A model generated the notes under the pieces. It was not told the origin of the DNA and made no database searches. It worked only from the letters and a program-made list of their open reading frames with translations. 64,000 bases of DNA from contig SUZQ01000001.1 in the NCBI GenBank assembly GCA_015059875.1, positions 1 to 64,000 of the forward strand, given 5' to 3'. The translations under genes and the position numbers were made by a program. Every line of letters begins with the position of its first letter. The stretch's first letter is position 1. Origin of the DNA: Rikenellaceae bacterium (GTDB taxonomy: Bacteria; Bacteroidota; Bacteroidia; Bacteroidales; Rikenellaceae). Below are positions 24,648-33,317 of the stretch, in pieces.

Positions 24648-26687
24648 CTATTTGAGCGTGTTTTTAATTCCTCCGAGACCTCCAGCCATTCCGCCAAAGC
24701 CCATTCCGCCGCCGCTACTGCCACTCTGCTGCGTTTGGTTCTTGCCCTTGCTCTCCTTCTGCTTCTTCTCCCACTCCTCGTAGAGCTTATTCAGACGCGA
24801 CTCCTCCTTGTCGTCGAGCATCTTCACCAGATTCTCCATCGTCAGAGGCAAGAACACCTTGTTCATATCGATATTTATCTCGAAGTCCCAATTCATCTTC
24901 GTGGTAAAGAGATCCTCGCCTCGCTCATTGAAGTACGCCTCGGCTCGCTCTGGCTGCAACCCAGCAACCACATCTCCTGCATCCCACTTGCCATTACCAT
25001 TCTTATCCTCGATAATGCGCAAACGAATTTCTCCAGGAGTCACGAAGTTGAATTTGTACTTACCCGTTACAACATCCTTCAACTCCTGCATGGTCTTACC
25101 CGAACTATCCGTAAGCAAAAGGATATACTTGGTGTTCGCTGCACCCATTACATTTATCGACACGGTTGCAAACTTCTCAGGATCGTATGTCGTAAACTCC
25201 ATCACCGTAGAGTCGTTCTCATAGCCCATAATATCGGTTACGCTCTTTTTCGGGATGTAGAGGCGATAGTTTGTCTTATCCTTCCATCGCGCCTTCACCT
25301 CCCAACGGCACATATTCATCGTGTCGCGCACGAAGTGCATCGTCTCTGGCGTAGTCGTCTTATCCTCGGCAACAATCGAGAGTTGCATTGCCGTAGTGTC
25401 AAACTTTACGGCTGGTGTTCCGAATACAATATCGAAACCCTTTTCAGGATTCACCTCCTTACCCGCCGATATCTTCATCACAAACGGATTCTTGGCATTA
25501 GGATCTTTGTACTCCTTGCCCTCCGCCTTCGCTTTTGCCTTCTCCTTCTCTATCCTCTCGCGCTCCTTCTCCTGCTCCTTTGTCTCGACCAATCTCCACG
25601 CAAGTTTCAGAGGCTCGCGCGTCTTTGAAAGCTGGCGCAGCGAGTCGTGGCGATAGTAGACAATCTTTCCCTTGATGGTATCGGGCAACTGCTCCGCAGG
25701 AACATTGAACCACAACGCCACCGTATCGCGACCATTGGTCTGCGGGTCAATCAAGATTTTATCACTCGAAATATTGTCGAAAATCAGCGAGTCAATACGC
25801 GGATAGTCGGCGTTGAAGTAGAGCAACGCCTTCTTCTGCTCTGGGCGCACAGCATCCACCAATCGCTGATTCACAAACGCCTTGTCGGTAAACATTCTGA
25901 AGTAGAGCTGCGGCTCGGCACTCGGATACATACGCAATGAGTCAAACCAAATGGAGAACTCTGGCATCTTGGCAGGGTTGTAGATTGTATCAAGCAATCC
26001 GACCATATCCGTTCCCGGCTCGTATATCTGATTATCGTTCTTGTCGCCTATAGCGTAGATGCGATAGTTCACAGGCTTTAAGTTCTGCGCAATGAAGATT
26101 CCGTTATTCTGCGCACGAGCGATAACATCGGGCTTGCGGTTGAAGATTGTCGAGTCGTAGCCTGGAGTATTAGGCAGCGAATCGGCAATGTAGAACCAAA
26201 TGAATGTACGGCTGACACTATCCGCCTTGTACGAATCGGCGGTATATCCCGAACACATCATCGAATCGACCTTATCGCCCGTTGAAAAGACATAACGCAT
26301 AGCGTTGAGAGGGTTACCCTCGTTATTGTCGCAAATTGCCGAGCCGAGGTCGATGGCGTAGGTGGTATTCTCCTTCAAGGTGTCACGAATGGTTATAACG
26401 ATACCCTTGCCTCGCGTAGTCAATAGTGGAGCCTTCTTCATTGCAGGCGAGGTGAACATCTCCTTGTTCTGATCCTTAATCTGCACGAACTCGTTGAACT
26501 CAATATATATCTTCTTCGCCGTGAAGTTTGTGGCGAAGTTATCGGGCTCCAACTTAACAATTACGGGAGGTATGGTATCCTTTGGGCCACCCTCAGGTGT
26601 CATAATATTGGCACAACGCGAGAAGAATGCCCCTCCAAAAAGCAGCAATACAACTACACGCAGAACTATTTTACAACCTCTTGTCAT
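24648..26687 (-). CDS. SbsA Ig-like domain lipoprotein
   Basis: A 679-residue lipoprotein: the signal ends in FFSRCANIMTPEGGPKDTIPP, a hallmark of Bacteroidetes proteins that carry a Big_5/SbsA Ig-like domain (VKLEPDNFATNFTAKKIYIEFNEFVQIKD). The middle consists of beta-sandwich segments, and DKNGNGKWDAGDV near the C-terminus is a Ca-binding-like turn. A low-complexity tail rich in Gly and Gln ends the protein. A highly charged Lys/Glu stretch (about residues 370-395) interrupts one domain. Function unknown; widely conserved next to envelope genes in this phylum. Confidence 0.85.
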   Translation of the reverse strand: MTRGCKIVLRVVVLLLFGGAFFSRCANIMTPEGGPKDTIPPVIVKLEPDNFATNFTAKKIYIEFNEFVQIKDQNKEMFTSPAMKKAPLLTTRGKGIVITIRDTLKENTTYAIDLGSAICDNNEGNPLNAMRYVFSTGDKVDSMMCSGYTADSYKADSVSRTFIWFYIADSLPNTPGYDSTIFNRKPDVIARAQNNGIFIAQNLKPVNYRIYAIGDKNDNQIYEPGTDMVGLLDTIYNPAKMPEFSIWFDSLRMYPSAEPQLYFRMFTDKAFVNQRLVDAVRPEQKKALLYFNADYPRIDSLIFDNISSDKILIDPQTNGRDTVALWFNVPAEQLPDTIKGKIVYYRHDSLRQLSKTREPLKLAWRLVETKEQEKERERIEKEKAKAKAEGKEYKDPNAKNPFVMKISAGKEVNPEKGFDIVFGTPAVKFDTTAMQLSIVAEDKTTTPETMHFVRDTMNMCRWEVKARWKDKTNYRLYIPKKSVTDIMGYENDSTVMEFTTYDPEKFATVSINVMGAANTKYILLLTDSSGKTMQELKDVVTGKYKFNFVTPGEIRLRIIEDKNGNGKWDAGDVVAGLQPERAEAYFNERGEDLFTTKMNWDFEINIDMNKVFLPLTMENLVKMLDDKEESRLNKLYEEWEKKQKESKGKNQTQQSGSSGGGMGFGGMAGGLGGIKNTLK

Positions 26688-26714
26688 CTATCTCTTCTCA
26701 AAAAAACAAAATCA

Positions 26715-27308
26715 CTACTCATTTGGCGTATCCTCTGGAGTGTCGGGAGTATCGGGGGTATCGGGAGCGTCGGGAGTCTCAGGCTCTGCTGGTTTCTCTG
26801 GAGCGACAACCCTCCACTTGTAACCCTCCTTCGAGCCCTCGTCGTAAACGCCATTTTTCCAAGCGTGGAATATCAAAGTCAGGTATGTATAGGTCAAGTT
26901 TTCGGCCTCCGCCTTGCGATACATATAGGCGTACATCTGTGCTGCTGGGTAGACCACTACGACCAACGCAGGGGCTTTATCCTGAAATATCGAAAGGTAG
27001 TTGTTCAGCGAACCCTCCATCGTGTACGGCTCGCTCTCACCATCTGGCTCGGAGCGTTTCTCGCCCGTTTCGGGATGGGTAATAGTCTTTGTCACAGCAT
27101 CCTCGTACGACTCGACAGTCCAATCCTCCTTGTCGGTGTAGTAGATGTAGCCGTAGCACTCCTCGGCAGCCACACGCTCGCCACCCGACTCCGCCTCGAC
27201 AAGCACCTTAATGCGCAGTGTCGTGTCGGTCGTAACCTTCTTGAAGCACCCCGTAGCCACGAGTGCTACCGTAACAACAAGTGCAATATTTCGCAACAAC
27301 TTAACCAT
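26715..27308 (-). CDS. Small lipoprotein with proline-rich PDTPDTP tail
   Basis: About 197 residues (start MVKLLRN at 27308; MRFM at 27317 is also possible and would overlap folK further). The signal peptide ends in VALVATGCFKK, a lipobox. The mature part is a beta-type domain (TTLRIKVLVEAESGG, ALVVVVYPAAQMYAYMYRK). The last 25 residues are a tandem PDTPDTP repeat encoded by 9-bp units, likely a flexible surface spacer. I do not recognise a family. Confidence 0.7.
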   Translation of the reverse strand: MVKLLRNIALVVTVALVATGCFKKVTTDTTLRIKVLVEAESGGERVAAEECYGYIYYTDKEDWTVESYEDAVTKTITHPETGEKRSEPDGESEPYTMEGSLNNYLSIFQDKAPALVVVVYPAAQMYAYMYRKAEAENLTYTYLTLIFHAWKNGVYDEGSKEGYKWRVVAPEKPAEPETPDAPDTPDTPDTPEDTPNE

Positions 27309-27777
27309 AAATCTCATCTATCTTCTGCGCCAAAGCCTCCTTGTTGCACTGCAACAATTCACACAGTGGCGTAATTACAAAATCTCGCTCCATAATTAGC
27401 GGATGCGGCACTTTGAGTCGCTCGGTTGCGATATGCTCCTCGTCGAAAAAGAGGATATCCAAATCCAAACTACGCGAGCAGTATCGCGCCCCCTCTCGCT
27501 CCTTCACTCTGCGCTCCACCTCTCTGTCGCGCCCCAAAAGAGCCTCAACCTCCTGCAACGCATCGAGCAACGGCTCCGCCTCGCGCTCGGTTTCCACCTC
27601 CCAAGCGGCATTGGTAAAGAGCTGTTCGCTCTCGAACCCCCACGCCTCGCTTGTGTAGTTCTGCGACCTGGCAACAATCGCCACACCTCGCTCCGCCAGC
27701 AGTCGCTCCGCCTCGACAAAGCGGGCTGCCACATCTCCGACATTCCCTCCGGCAAGTATTATAGCGCGGTGCTTCAT
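27301..27777 (-). CDS. folK: 2-amino-4-hydroxy-6-hydroxymethyldihydropteridine pyrophosphokinase
   Basis: A 158-residue kinase that transfers pyrophosphate from ATP to the pterin in folate synthesis. LAGGNVGD near the start, then the catalytic segment RSLDLDILFFDEE and VPHPLIMERDFVITPL are typical HPPK signatures. An extra Met precedes (27780). The ATG overlaps the stop of holB and its own stop overlaps the next gene, so the three are translated together. Confidence 0.95.
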   Translation of the reverse strand: MKHRAIILAGGNVGDVAARFVEAERLLAERGVAIVARSQNYTSEAWGFESEQLFTNAAWEVETEREAEPLLDALQEVEALLGRDREVERRVKEREGARYCSRSLDLDILFFDEEHIATERLKVPHPLIMERDFVITPLCELLQCNKEALAQKIDEIYG

Positions 27778-28925
27778 CACTTTCCGAAGTTTATGTAGCG
27801 ACTCGTAGCCAACGCAAAGTAGGAGAATACAATGCGCGGATCGCCATTCTGTCTGAGTCGTCGCAGAGCCTCCTCCAACAACTCCAAAATAGGCTCAATA
27901 TTCTCTGAGTCGATATACGGAGCAAACTTTCCGCAAAACTCCGCCTCCTCGCCCCACAGGTACGAAGCCGCCGAGACACCCGCATGGGTGATATACGCCT
28001 CACGCAACAATCGCGCAAAGTCCGCCATAAGTCCCATCTGTCGCTCGCGCGAGAGGGCTGCAACCTCGTCCGACCAGACCAACAGTTCGAGGTGCTTATT
28101 GAGGTAGCAGTGGCGCATCATCGTGCGGAAAAGGTTGAAATTCTCATTTCTGATTTCATCCTCCTCGCCCGAAAGCAGTTGTCTGAGTAGCAACAAATCG
28201 CCACACGCCAAGCGCGCCATATTGCGCACCTCCGCCTCGTCGGTAACGCCGCTTTGGCGAATCTCCTGCTGCAAATCCTCATCCGAAAGTCGAGGCACCG
28301 ATACCTCCTGCGTACGCGAAAGAATCGTGCCGAGAATCTTGTCGGGTTGCTCCGTAACAAGGATAAAAATCGTATCCTCCCACGGCTCCTCCAAGATTTT
28401 AAGTATCATATTTGCCGCCCTCTCGTTCATCGTTTCGGGCAGCCAAATAAGCATTGTCTTATACTTCGAGGCAAAGGACTTGAACGACAATTTGCGAATC
28501 ATCTCCTCCGCCTCACGCACCGCGATAGCACCCTTCAATGTCTTGCCCAAATCGAGCATATCGTACCATTGCTGCTGCGAGAAGTAGCCGTTTGTTCGCT
28601 CCCATAAAGTGCGGAACTCCTCAATAAAGTCGTTCGCTACCAAACCGTTTGTAGGCTTCTTTCCCTGCTTGTTCACTGGAAATACCAAGTGAAGGTCGGG
28701 GTGCGCCAACTTCTCGATTTGACGGCACGAAGGACACTCGCCACACGAGTCGCCATCGTGACGATTGGTGCAGTGGAGATACTGCGTATATGCCAACGCC
28801 AACGGAAGCGTTCCCGAACCCGCAGCCCCCACAAAGAGCTGTGCATGGCTGATTCGCCCACCGTCAATACCTGCGGCAAGTCGCTTTTTCAACTCGGCGT
28901 GTCCCTTAATATCGCAAAATCTCAT
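27777..28925 (-). CDS. holB: DNA polymerase III subunit delta prime
   Basis: A 382-residue AAA+ clamp-loader subunit. The start RFCDIKGHAELKKRLAAGIDGGRISHAQLF is typical, the zinc module is visible as CGECPSC, and the region that would be Walker A reads GAAGSGTLPLA, lacking the Lys; this matches the known inability of delta prime to bind ATP. The SRC-like segment is replaced by LSRTQEVSVPRL. ATGA overlap with the upstream flippase gene. Confidence 0.93.
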   Translation of the reverse strand: MRFCDIKGHAELKKRLAAGIDGGRISHAQLFVGAAGSGTLPLALAYTQYLHCTNRHDGDSCGECPSCRQIEKLAHPDLHLVFPVNKQGKKPTNGLVANDFIEEFRTLWERTNGYFSQQQWYDMLDLGKTLKGAIAVREAEEMIRKLSFKSFASKYKTMLIWLPETMNERAANMILKILEEPWEDTIFILVTEQPDKILGTILSRTQEVSVPRLSDEDLQQEIRQSGVTDEAEVRNMARLACGDLLLLRQLLSGEEDEIRNENFNLFRTMMRHCYLNKHLELLVWSDEVAALSRERQMGLMADFARLLREAYITHAGVSAASYLWGEEAEFCGKFAPYIDSENIEPILELLEEALRRLRQNGDPRIVFSYFALATSRYINFGK

Positions 28926-30391
28926 CGCTTACCCCTCCTCAAAATGTGGTTCAACATCCCCCTCAAATCTATCTTTTCGCGCCATGCGGCGTAGCACAGA
29001 TATAGAACGATAAACAGAGTCGAAACGGTATATCGCAACCACTCATTCGGCAACTCAATCCACTCTGCCACGAAAAATATCGCCAATCCCAAGAGGATAT
29101 ACTCCGCCATTCTGCCAAACTGATATGGTGTCGGATAGTAGATTCTGTTCAGCACCACACTCACCACCACCATCACAACCTCGGCTGCAAAGCGACTCCA
29201 CGCAGCTCCGTAGTAGCCCATCTTTGGAATCAGCAGAACACCAAAGCCCACCGAGCAGAGCAATCCCGTAAGGGTAATCCACAGTGCAAACTTGGTCTTC
29301 TCCTCGCGCTTGTACCAGAACGAAAGGTTGAGCCAAACGCCACTCAAGATATTTGCGCCAAGCACAACGGGCAGAATGTGTATTCCCTCGCGGAAATCGC
29401 GACCTACAATCAGCGCAAAGATATCGCGGTAGAGCGCAATGGCAAGGAATATCAGCATCGAAGCCATCACAAAGTATTTCAACGCTGCGGCATTCATCTC
29501 CTTGAACTCCTCCTTGCGGAAGTTCGAGAGGAAGAATGGCTCAGCCGCCAAGCGATACATATGCGTAAAGAGCGTCATCACAACGGCAATCTTAGTAATT
29601 GCACCGTAGATGCCGAGTTGTGCCAACGAGCCAACAGGAACGAGATATTTTATGAGTTGGCGATCGATAAATTCGTTTGCCGTACCCGCAATGCCCGACA
29701 ACAACAACGGCAGCGAGTAGCCGAAAATCAGAAGCAGCAATGCCCAGTCGATGCGCAGGCTTATACGCCCAGATGCAGCAACCACCGCAACGAGGGTAAT
29801 GGTGCTTGCTACAAGGTTTGCCACAAATGCCCAGCCAACACCAAACTCCGAGTCGAACAATCCCACAGCCCAAAATGCAACCGCTAAACCGACCTGCAAG
29901 ATGATATTAAAGAGTTTTAGCGACACAAAGGTCAGAGCCTTGCCCTGTTCGCGAAGGCGCGAAAATGGAATGCACGCTGCAACATCCATCATAACGATGG
30001 CGGCAACGGTGACCACATACAACGGATTCGCGGCATAGACCTCGCCCATTAGAGCCGAAGCCTCGTGACGGAACAACACCACAACCACAAAGAAGAGCAA
30101 CGCCGCCAACGAGGTTATGCCCCAAGTCGTAGCAAAGAGTTTGCGTTTGTTCTGCTCGATATTGCCACCCTCCACCTCAGCTTTTGCCGCGAAACGGAAG
30201 TAGCTCGACTCCATACCCATCGTCAGCACAACGAGTGCGAACGGAATCAAGGCGTAGACATCGGTAACTATGCCGTACGACTCAACACCAAAGATACGGG
30301 TATAGAATGGCGTCAGCAGGTAGCTCAGCATTCTGCCGAGTATTGTGCTGATACCATAGATAGCCGTCTGTTTTGCAAGTTTTTCGAGCAT
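28922..30391 (-). CDS. Polysaccharide flippase (Wzx/MATE-like, MVF superfamily)
   Basis: A 489-residue polytopic membrane protein with about 14 hydrophobic segments, starting with KLAKQTAIYGISTILGRMLSYLLTPFYTRIF, the standard opening of Wzx-type polysaccharide translocases in Bacteroidetes. It would flip a lipid-linked sugar across the inner membrane. No glycosyltransferase genes surround it, so its substrate is open. It heads the minus-strand operon; a TATATTTG box lies upstream. Confidence 0.9.
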   Translation of the reverse strand: MLEKLAKQTAIYGISTILGRMLSYLLTPFYTRIFGVESYGIVTDVYALIPFALVVLTMGMESSYFRFAAKAEVEGGNIEQNKRKLFATTWGITSLAALLFFVVVVLFRHEASALMGEVYAANPLYVVTVAAIVMMDVAACIPFSRLREQGKALTFVSLKLFNIILQVGLAVAFWAVGLFDSEFGVGWAFVANLVASTITLVAVVAASGRISLRIDWALLLLIFGYSLPLLLSGIAGTANEFIDRQLIKYLVPVGSLAQLGIYGAITKIAVVMTLFTHMYRLAAEPFFLSNFRKEEFKEMNAAALKYFVMASMLIFLAIALYRDIFALIVGRDFREGIHILPVVLGANILSGVWLNLSFWYKREEKTKFALWITLTGLLCSVGFGVLLIPKMGYYGAAWSRFAAEVVMVVVSVVLNRIYYPTPYQFGRMAEYILLGLAIFFVAEWIELPNEWLRYTVSTLFIVLYLCYAAWREKIDLRGMLNHILRRGKR

Positions 30392-30455
30392 CGTTTTTTC
30401 TCCCTTGCCCGCGTATGCACGCCCCCATTATGCGCGCACACATTGGTTCAGTCTG

Positions 30456-30463
30456 CAAATATA
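30456..30463 (-). promoter_or_regulatory. -7 box (TATATTTG) of the flippase operon
   Basis: Plus-strand CAAATATA is the complement of TAnnTTTG, about 65 bases before the flippase ATG; no good -33 box at the usual distance. Confidence 0.4.
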
Positions 30464-30525
30464 GTGAATTATCGCGAAATAACCACAATTTGCATACGCC
30501 ATTTTTTCTATCAAGATTTTTTTGC

Positions 30526-30533
30526 TACCTTTG
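30526..30533 (+). promoter_or_regulatory. -7 box (TACCTTTG) of the GH3 gene
   Basis: Matches TAnnTTTG, about 30 bases before the ATG. The same TACCTTTG octamer precedes rpsA and comEC. Confidence 0.55.
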
Positions 30534-30562
30534 TCTTGATTTTTAACCAAAACATCTAATCA

Positions 30563-32908
30563 ATGAAAAGAGTACTGCTTTGTTGCTTGGCAACAATATT
30601 GTCCGCATCGGTATTTGCTGCCGCACCACTTAAATTAACTTCAAAAAACATCGACAAAATAGTTAAGGAGCTGACTCTCGAAGAGAAGGCTCACCTCGTT
30701 GTCGGTGCGCGAATGAGCGACAACAAAGAGGCTGCCGGAGAGGTGGGTTACACCCGCAAAATCATCCCTGGAGCTGCCGGCACAACATACCCCGTGCCAC
30801 GCCTCGGCATTCCGCCAGTTGTGGTTGCGGATGGCCCTGCTGGATTGCGCATCTCCCCAACTCGCGAGGGCGACTCGCAGAGCTACTACTGCACAGGTTT
30901 TCCCGTTGGTATTCACCTCGCTTCGACTTGGAACGAGGATATCATCTACAATGTTGGAGCTGCCATAGGTCAGGAGGTTAAAGAGTATGGTGTGGATGTT
31001 CTGCTCGCACCAGGAGCAAACATTATGCGTAACCCGCTGTGTGGTCGCAACTTCGAGTACTACTCGGAGGATCCATTATTGACGGGAAAGACCGCTGCGG
31101 CGATGATTAATGGCGTAGAGAGCAACGGCGTAGGAACATCGCTCAAGCACTTTGCGGTAAACAACCAAGAGATTAACCGCTTGGCGAACGATTCGCGCCT
31201 CTCGATGCGCGCCCTGCGCGAGATATATTTGCGTAACTTCGAGATTGCGGTCAAGGAGTCGCAGCCGTGGACCATTATGACCTCGTACAACTACATCAAT
31301 GGTCGCCACGCATCGGAGGACTCAGGTTTGTTGGAGACCATCTTGCGCGACGAGTGGGGCTTCGAGGGGTTGGTAATGACCGATTGGAGTGGAGGTTACG
31401 ATGCTGTGGGACAGATTGCCGCAGGCAACGACCTCTTGATGCCAGGTAAATATTGGCAGTACAATGAGATTGTTGAGGGTGTCCGCAGCGGCAAACTCGC
31501 TGAGGCAGACCTCGATAAGTGTGTACGCCGAATGCTCGAACTCATTGTTCGCACTCCGCGATATCAGGGCTACAAATTCTCGAACAAACCCGATATGGAG
31601 GCCCACGCCAAGCTCACTCGCGAAGTGGCTGCCGAGGGTTTTGTTCTCCTGAAGAATGATAAGATGTCGCTACCCCTCAAGGAGCGCAAAGTGGCTCTCT
31701 TTGGCTCAACCTCGTACAACTTTATTGCAGGTGGTGCAGGTTCGGGAAATGTCAATCGCCCCTATGTTGTAGACCTGCGTAGTGGACTTCTCGGCAATGG
31801 ATTTACGCTCTATGAGCCACTCGACAAGCGTTATCAGAAGCACATGGCAGCCGAGCAGAAGCGTCTTGCTCCAATTGTGAAGTTGCGCAAGTGGTACGAG
31901 TACGCACTCCGTCCGAACGAGCTGCAACGACCTCACGCATCAATCATCGAGGCGGCACAGTCGGATGCCGAGGTGGCTATCGTAACCATCGGTCGCAACT
32001 CTGCCGAGGCGTTCGACCGCCATATCGAGCGCGACTTCCTACTCTGCCCCGACGAGGAGGCCCTGCTGACTGCCGTTTCGCGCGAGTTCCACAAGGTGGG
32101 CAAGAGGGTTATCGTCGTGTTGAATATCTGCTCGCCAATGGAGGTCGCATCGTGGCGCGACAAGGCGGATGCTATCCTCTGCTGCTGGATGCCAGGACAG
32201 GAGGGCGGAAACTCCGTCGCAGATGTGTTGCTTGGTCGCGTTTCGCCAAGCGGACACCTTCCAATAAGCTTCCCTATCGACTACGAGGATGTGCGCTCGG
32301 CAAAGAACTTCCCTCGCAATGTGCCTGGAAATGGTCTGAATCAGTCGCGCTTCAACATCTCGACAGTGGGCAAAATCTACGATGTGAAGAATATCGACTA
32401 CACCAACTACGAGGAGGATATCTATGTCGGCTACCGCGACTACGCAACCCGCAAGGTGGAGGTGGCATATCCATTCGGCTTTGGTTTGACCTATTCGCAG
32501 TTCGAGATGAGCAATATGGAGGTTAAGGAGGGCAAGAATGGCTACACCGTAAAATGCGTTGTTAAGAACATTGGTAAATTCCCTGCAAAGCAGGTTGTTC
32601 AACTCTACTCGTCGGAGCTAAATCCTGAGGTAGACCGTCCTATAATCGAGTTGCGCGGCTACAAGAAAACACCTCTTCTGAAGGGAGGCGAAGAGGCTGT
32701 TGTCGAGATTGTTATCAGCAAGGATAACTTAATGACCTATAACGAGAAGGCAAACGGCTGGAAGCTCACAAAGGGTGACTATGATCTCTTGCTCGGCTTT
32801 GATTCGCAAACGCTCCCACTGAAGCAGCGCATCACCATCACAAAGGAGGTTATAAAGCCTGTTTCGACTCTTATGAAGCCAGCATCGGGAGAGGTCTTTA
32901 TAAAGTAG
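30563..32908 (+). CDS. Glycoside hydrolase family 3 protein (beta-glucosidase type)
   Basis: A 781-residue secreted enzyme with signal peptide MKRVLLCCLATILSASVFAAA. The N-terminal TIM barrel contains DGPAGLR, NIMRNPLCGRNFEYYSEDP, SLKHFAVNNQE and the nucleophile region GLVMTDWSGGYD. The alpha/beta sandwich domain follows (EGFVLLKNDKMSLPL), and a C-terminal fibronectin III-like domain (VKNIGKFPAKQVVQLY...) completes the usual GH3 layout. The likely activity is release of terminal beta-linked glucose or xylose from plant or host glycans in the periplasm. It stands alone with its own promoter and terminator. Confidence 0.93.
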   Translation: MKRVLLCCLATILSASVFAAAPLKLTSKNIDKIVKELTLEEKAHLVVGARMSDNKEAAGEVGYTRKIIPGAAGTTYPVPRLGIPPVVVADGPAGLRISPTREGDSQSYYCTGFPVGIHLASTWNEDIIYNVGAAIGQEVKEYGVDVLLAPGANIMRNPLCGRNFEYYSEDPLLTGKTAAAMINGVESNGVGTSLKHFAVNNQEINRLANDSRLSMRALREIYLRNFEIAVKESQPWTIMTSYNYINGRHASEDSGLLETILRDEWGFEGLVMTDWSGGYDAVGQIAAGNDLLMPGKYWQYNEIVEGVRSGKLAEADLDKCVRRMLELIVRTPRYQGYKFSNKPDMEAHAKLTREVAAEGFVLLKNDKMSLPLKERKVALFGSTSYNFIAGGAGSGNVNRPYVVDLRSGLLGNGFTLYEPLDKRYQKHMAAEQKRLAPIVKLRKWYEYALRPNELQRPHASIIEAAQSDAEVAIVTIGRNSAEAFDRHIERDFLLCPDEEALLTAVSREFHKVGKRVIVVLNICSPMEVASWRDKADAILCCWMPGQEGGNSVADVLLGRVSPSGHLPISFPIDYEDVRSAKNFPRNVPGNGLNQSRFNISTVGKIYDVKNIDYTNYEEDIYVGYRDYATRKVEVAYPFGFGLTYSQFEMSNMEVKEGKNGYTVKCVVKNIGKFPAKQVVQLYSSELNPEVDRPIIELRGYKKTPLLKGGEEAVVEIVISKDNLMTYNEKANGWKLTKGDYDLLLGFDSQTLPLKQRITITKEVIKPVSTLMKPASGEVFIK

Positions 32909-32937
32909 AAAATCGGAGTTATAGAACATAGTAGAGA

Positions 32938-32967
32938 GGGCGCGCTTTGACGAGTGCGCCCTTTTTT
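32938..32967 (+). terminator. Terminator of the GH3 gene
   Basis: GGGCGC and GCGCCC arms around a 12-base loop, then TTTTTT. Confidence 0.8.
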
Positions 32968-32977
32968 AGGGAGGACG

Positions 32978-33066
32978 ATTGAGAATTGAGAATTGAGGAT
33001 TCGGCCATTAGCCATTAGCCATTGGCCATTAGCTTTTTCAATTTTGCATTCTGCATTCTGCATTGG
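32978..33066. repeat. Stack of three heptamer families between GH3 and rpsA
   Basis: ATTGAGA units (32978-33000), then GCCATTA units (33003-33034), then TGCATTC units (33045-33065), each at exact 7-bp spacing, followed directly by the decamer element. Confidence 0.85.
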
Positions 33067-33131
33067 CGCACCCTTACTGGCCCTTAATAGCCGTTACTCG
33101 CCCTTACTGGCCCTTATCTAATTGCGCGCCA
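33064..33131. repeat. Decamer-repeat element with GGCGCA/TGCGCC ends, upstream of rpsA
   Basis: GGCGCACC, then CTTACTGGCC, CTTAATAGCC, GTTACTCGCC, CTTACTGGCC, CTTATCTAAT, then TGCGCGCC. Same plan as the cysS element at 3250-3306 but with one more unit. Confidence 0.8.
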
Positions 33132-33195
33132 ACTTTGCGCGCCAACCCTCTTTTCTCGTCTAATTATCCTAAAACTCAAATATTTGTCGGAAAAT

Positions 33196-33226
33196 TTTGC
33201 AATCTTGATTTTTCGACTTACCTTTG
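33196..33226 (+). promoter_or_regulatory. rpsA promoter (TTTG-N19-TACCTTTG)
   Basis: TTTG at 33196-33199 and TACCTTTG at 33219-33226 are a consensus Bacteroidetes promoter; the predicted leader is about 85 bases. Confidence 0.7.
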
Positions 33227-33317
33227 CAGTCCGTATCGTGTGCGCGAGTGCGCTCCGTACGCATAATTCACTATTTATTAACTTTTTAACGAGCGATTGT
33301 ATCGCAAAATTTATTGT

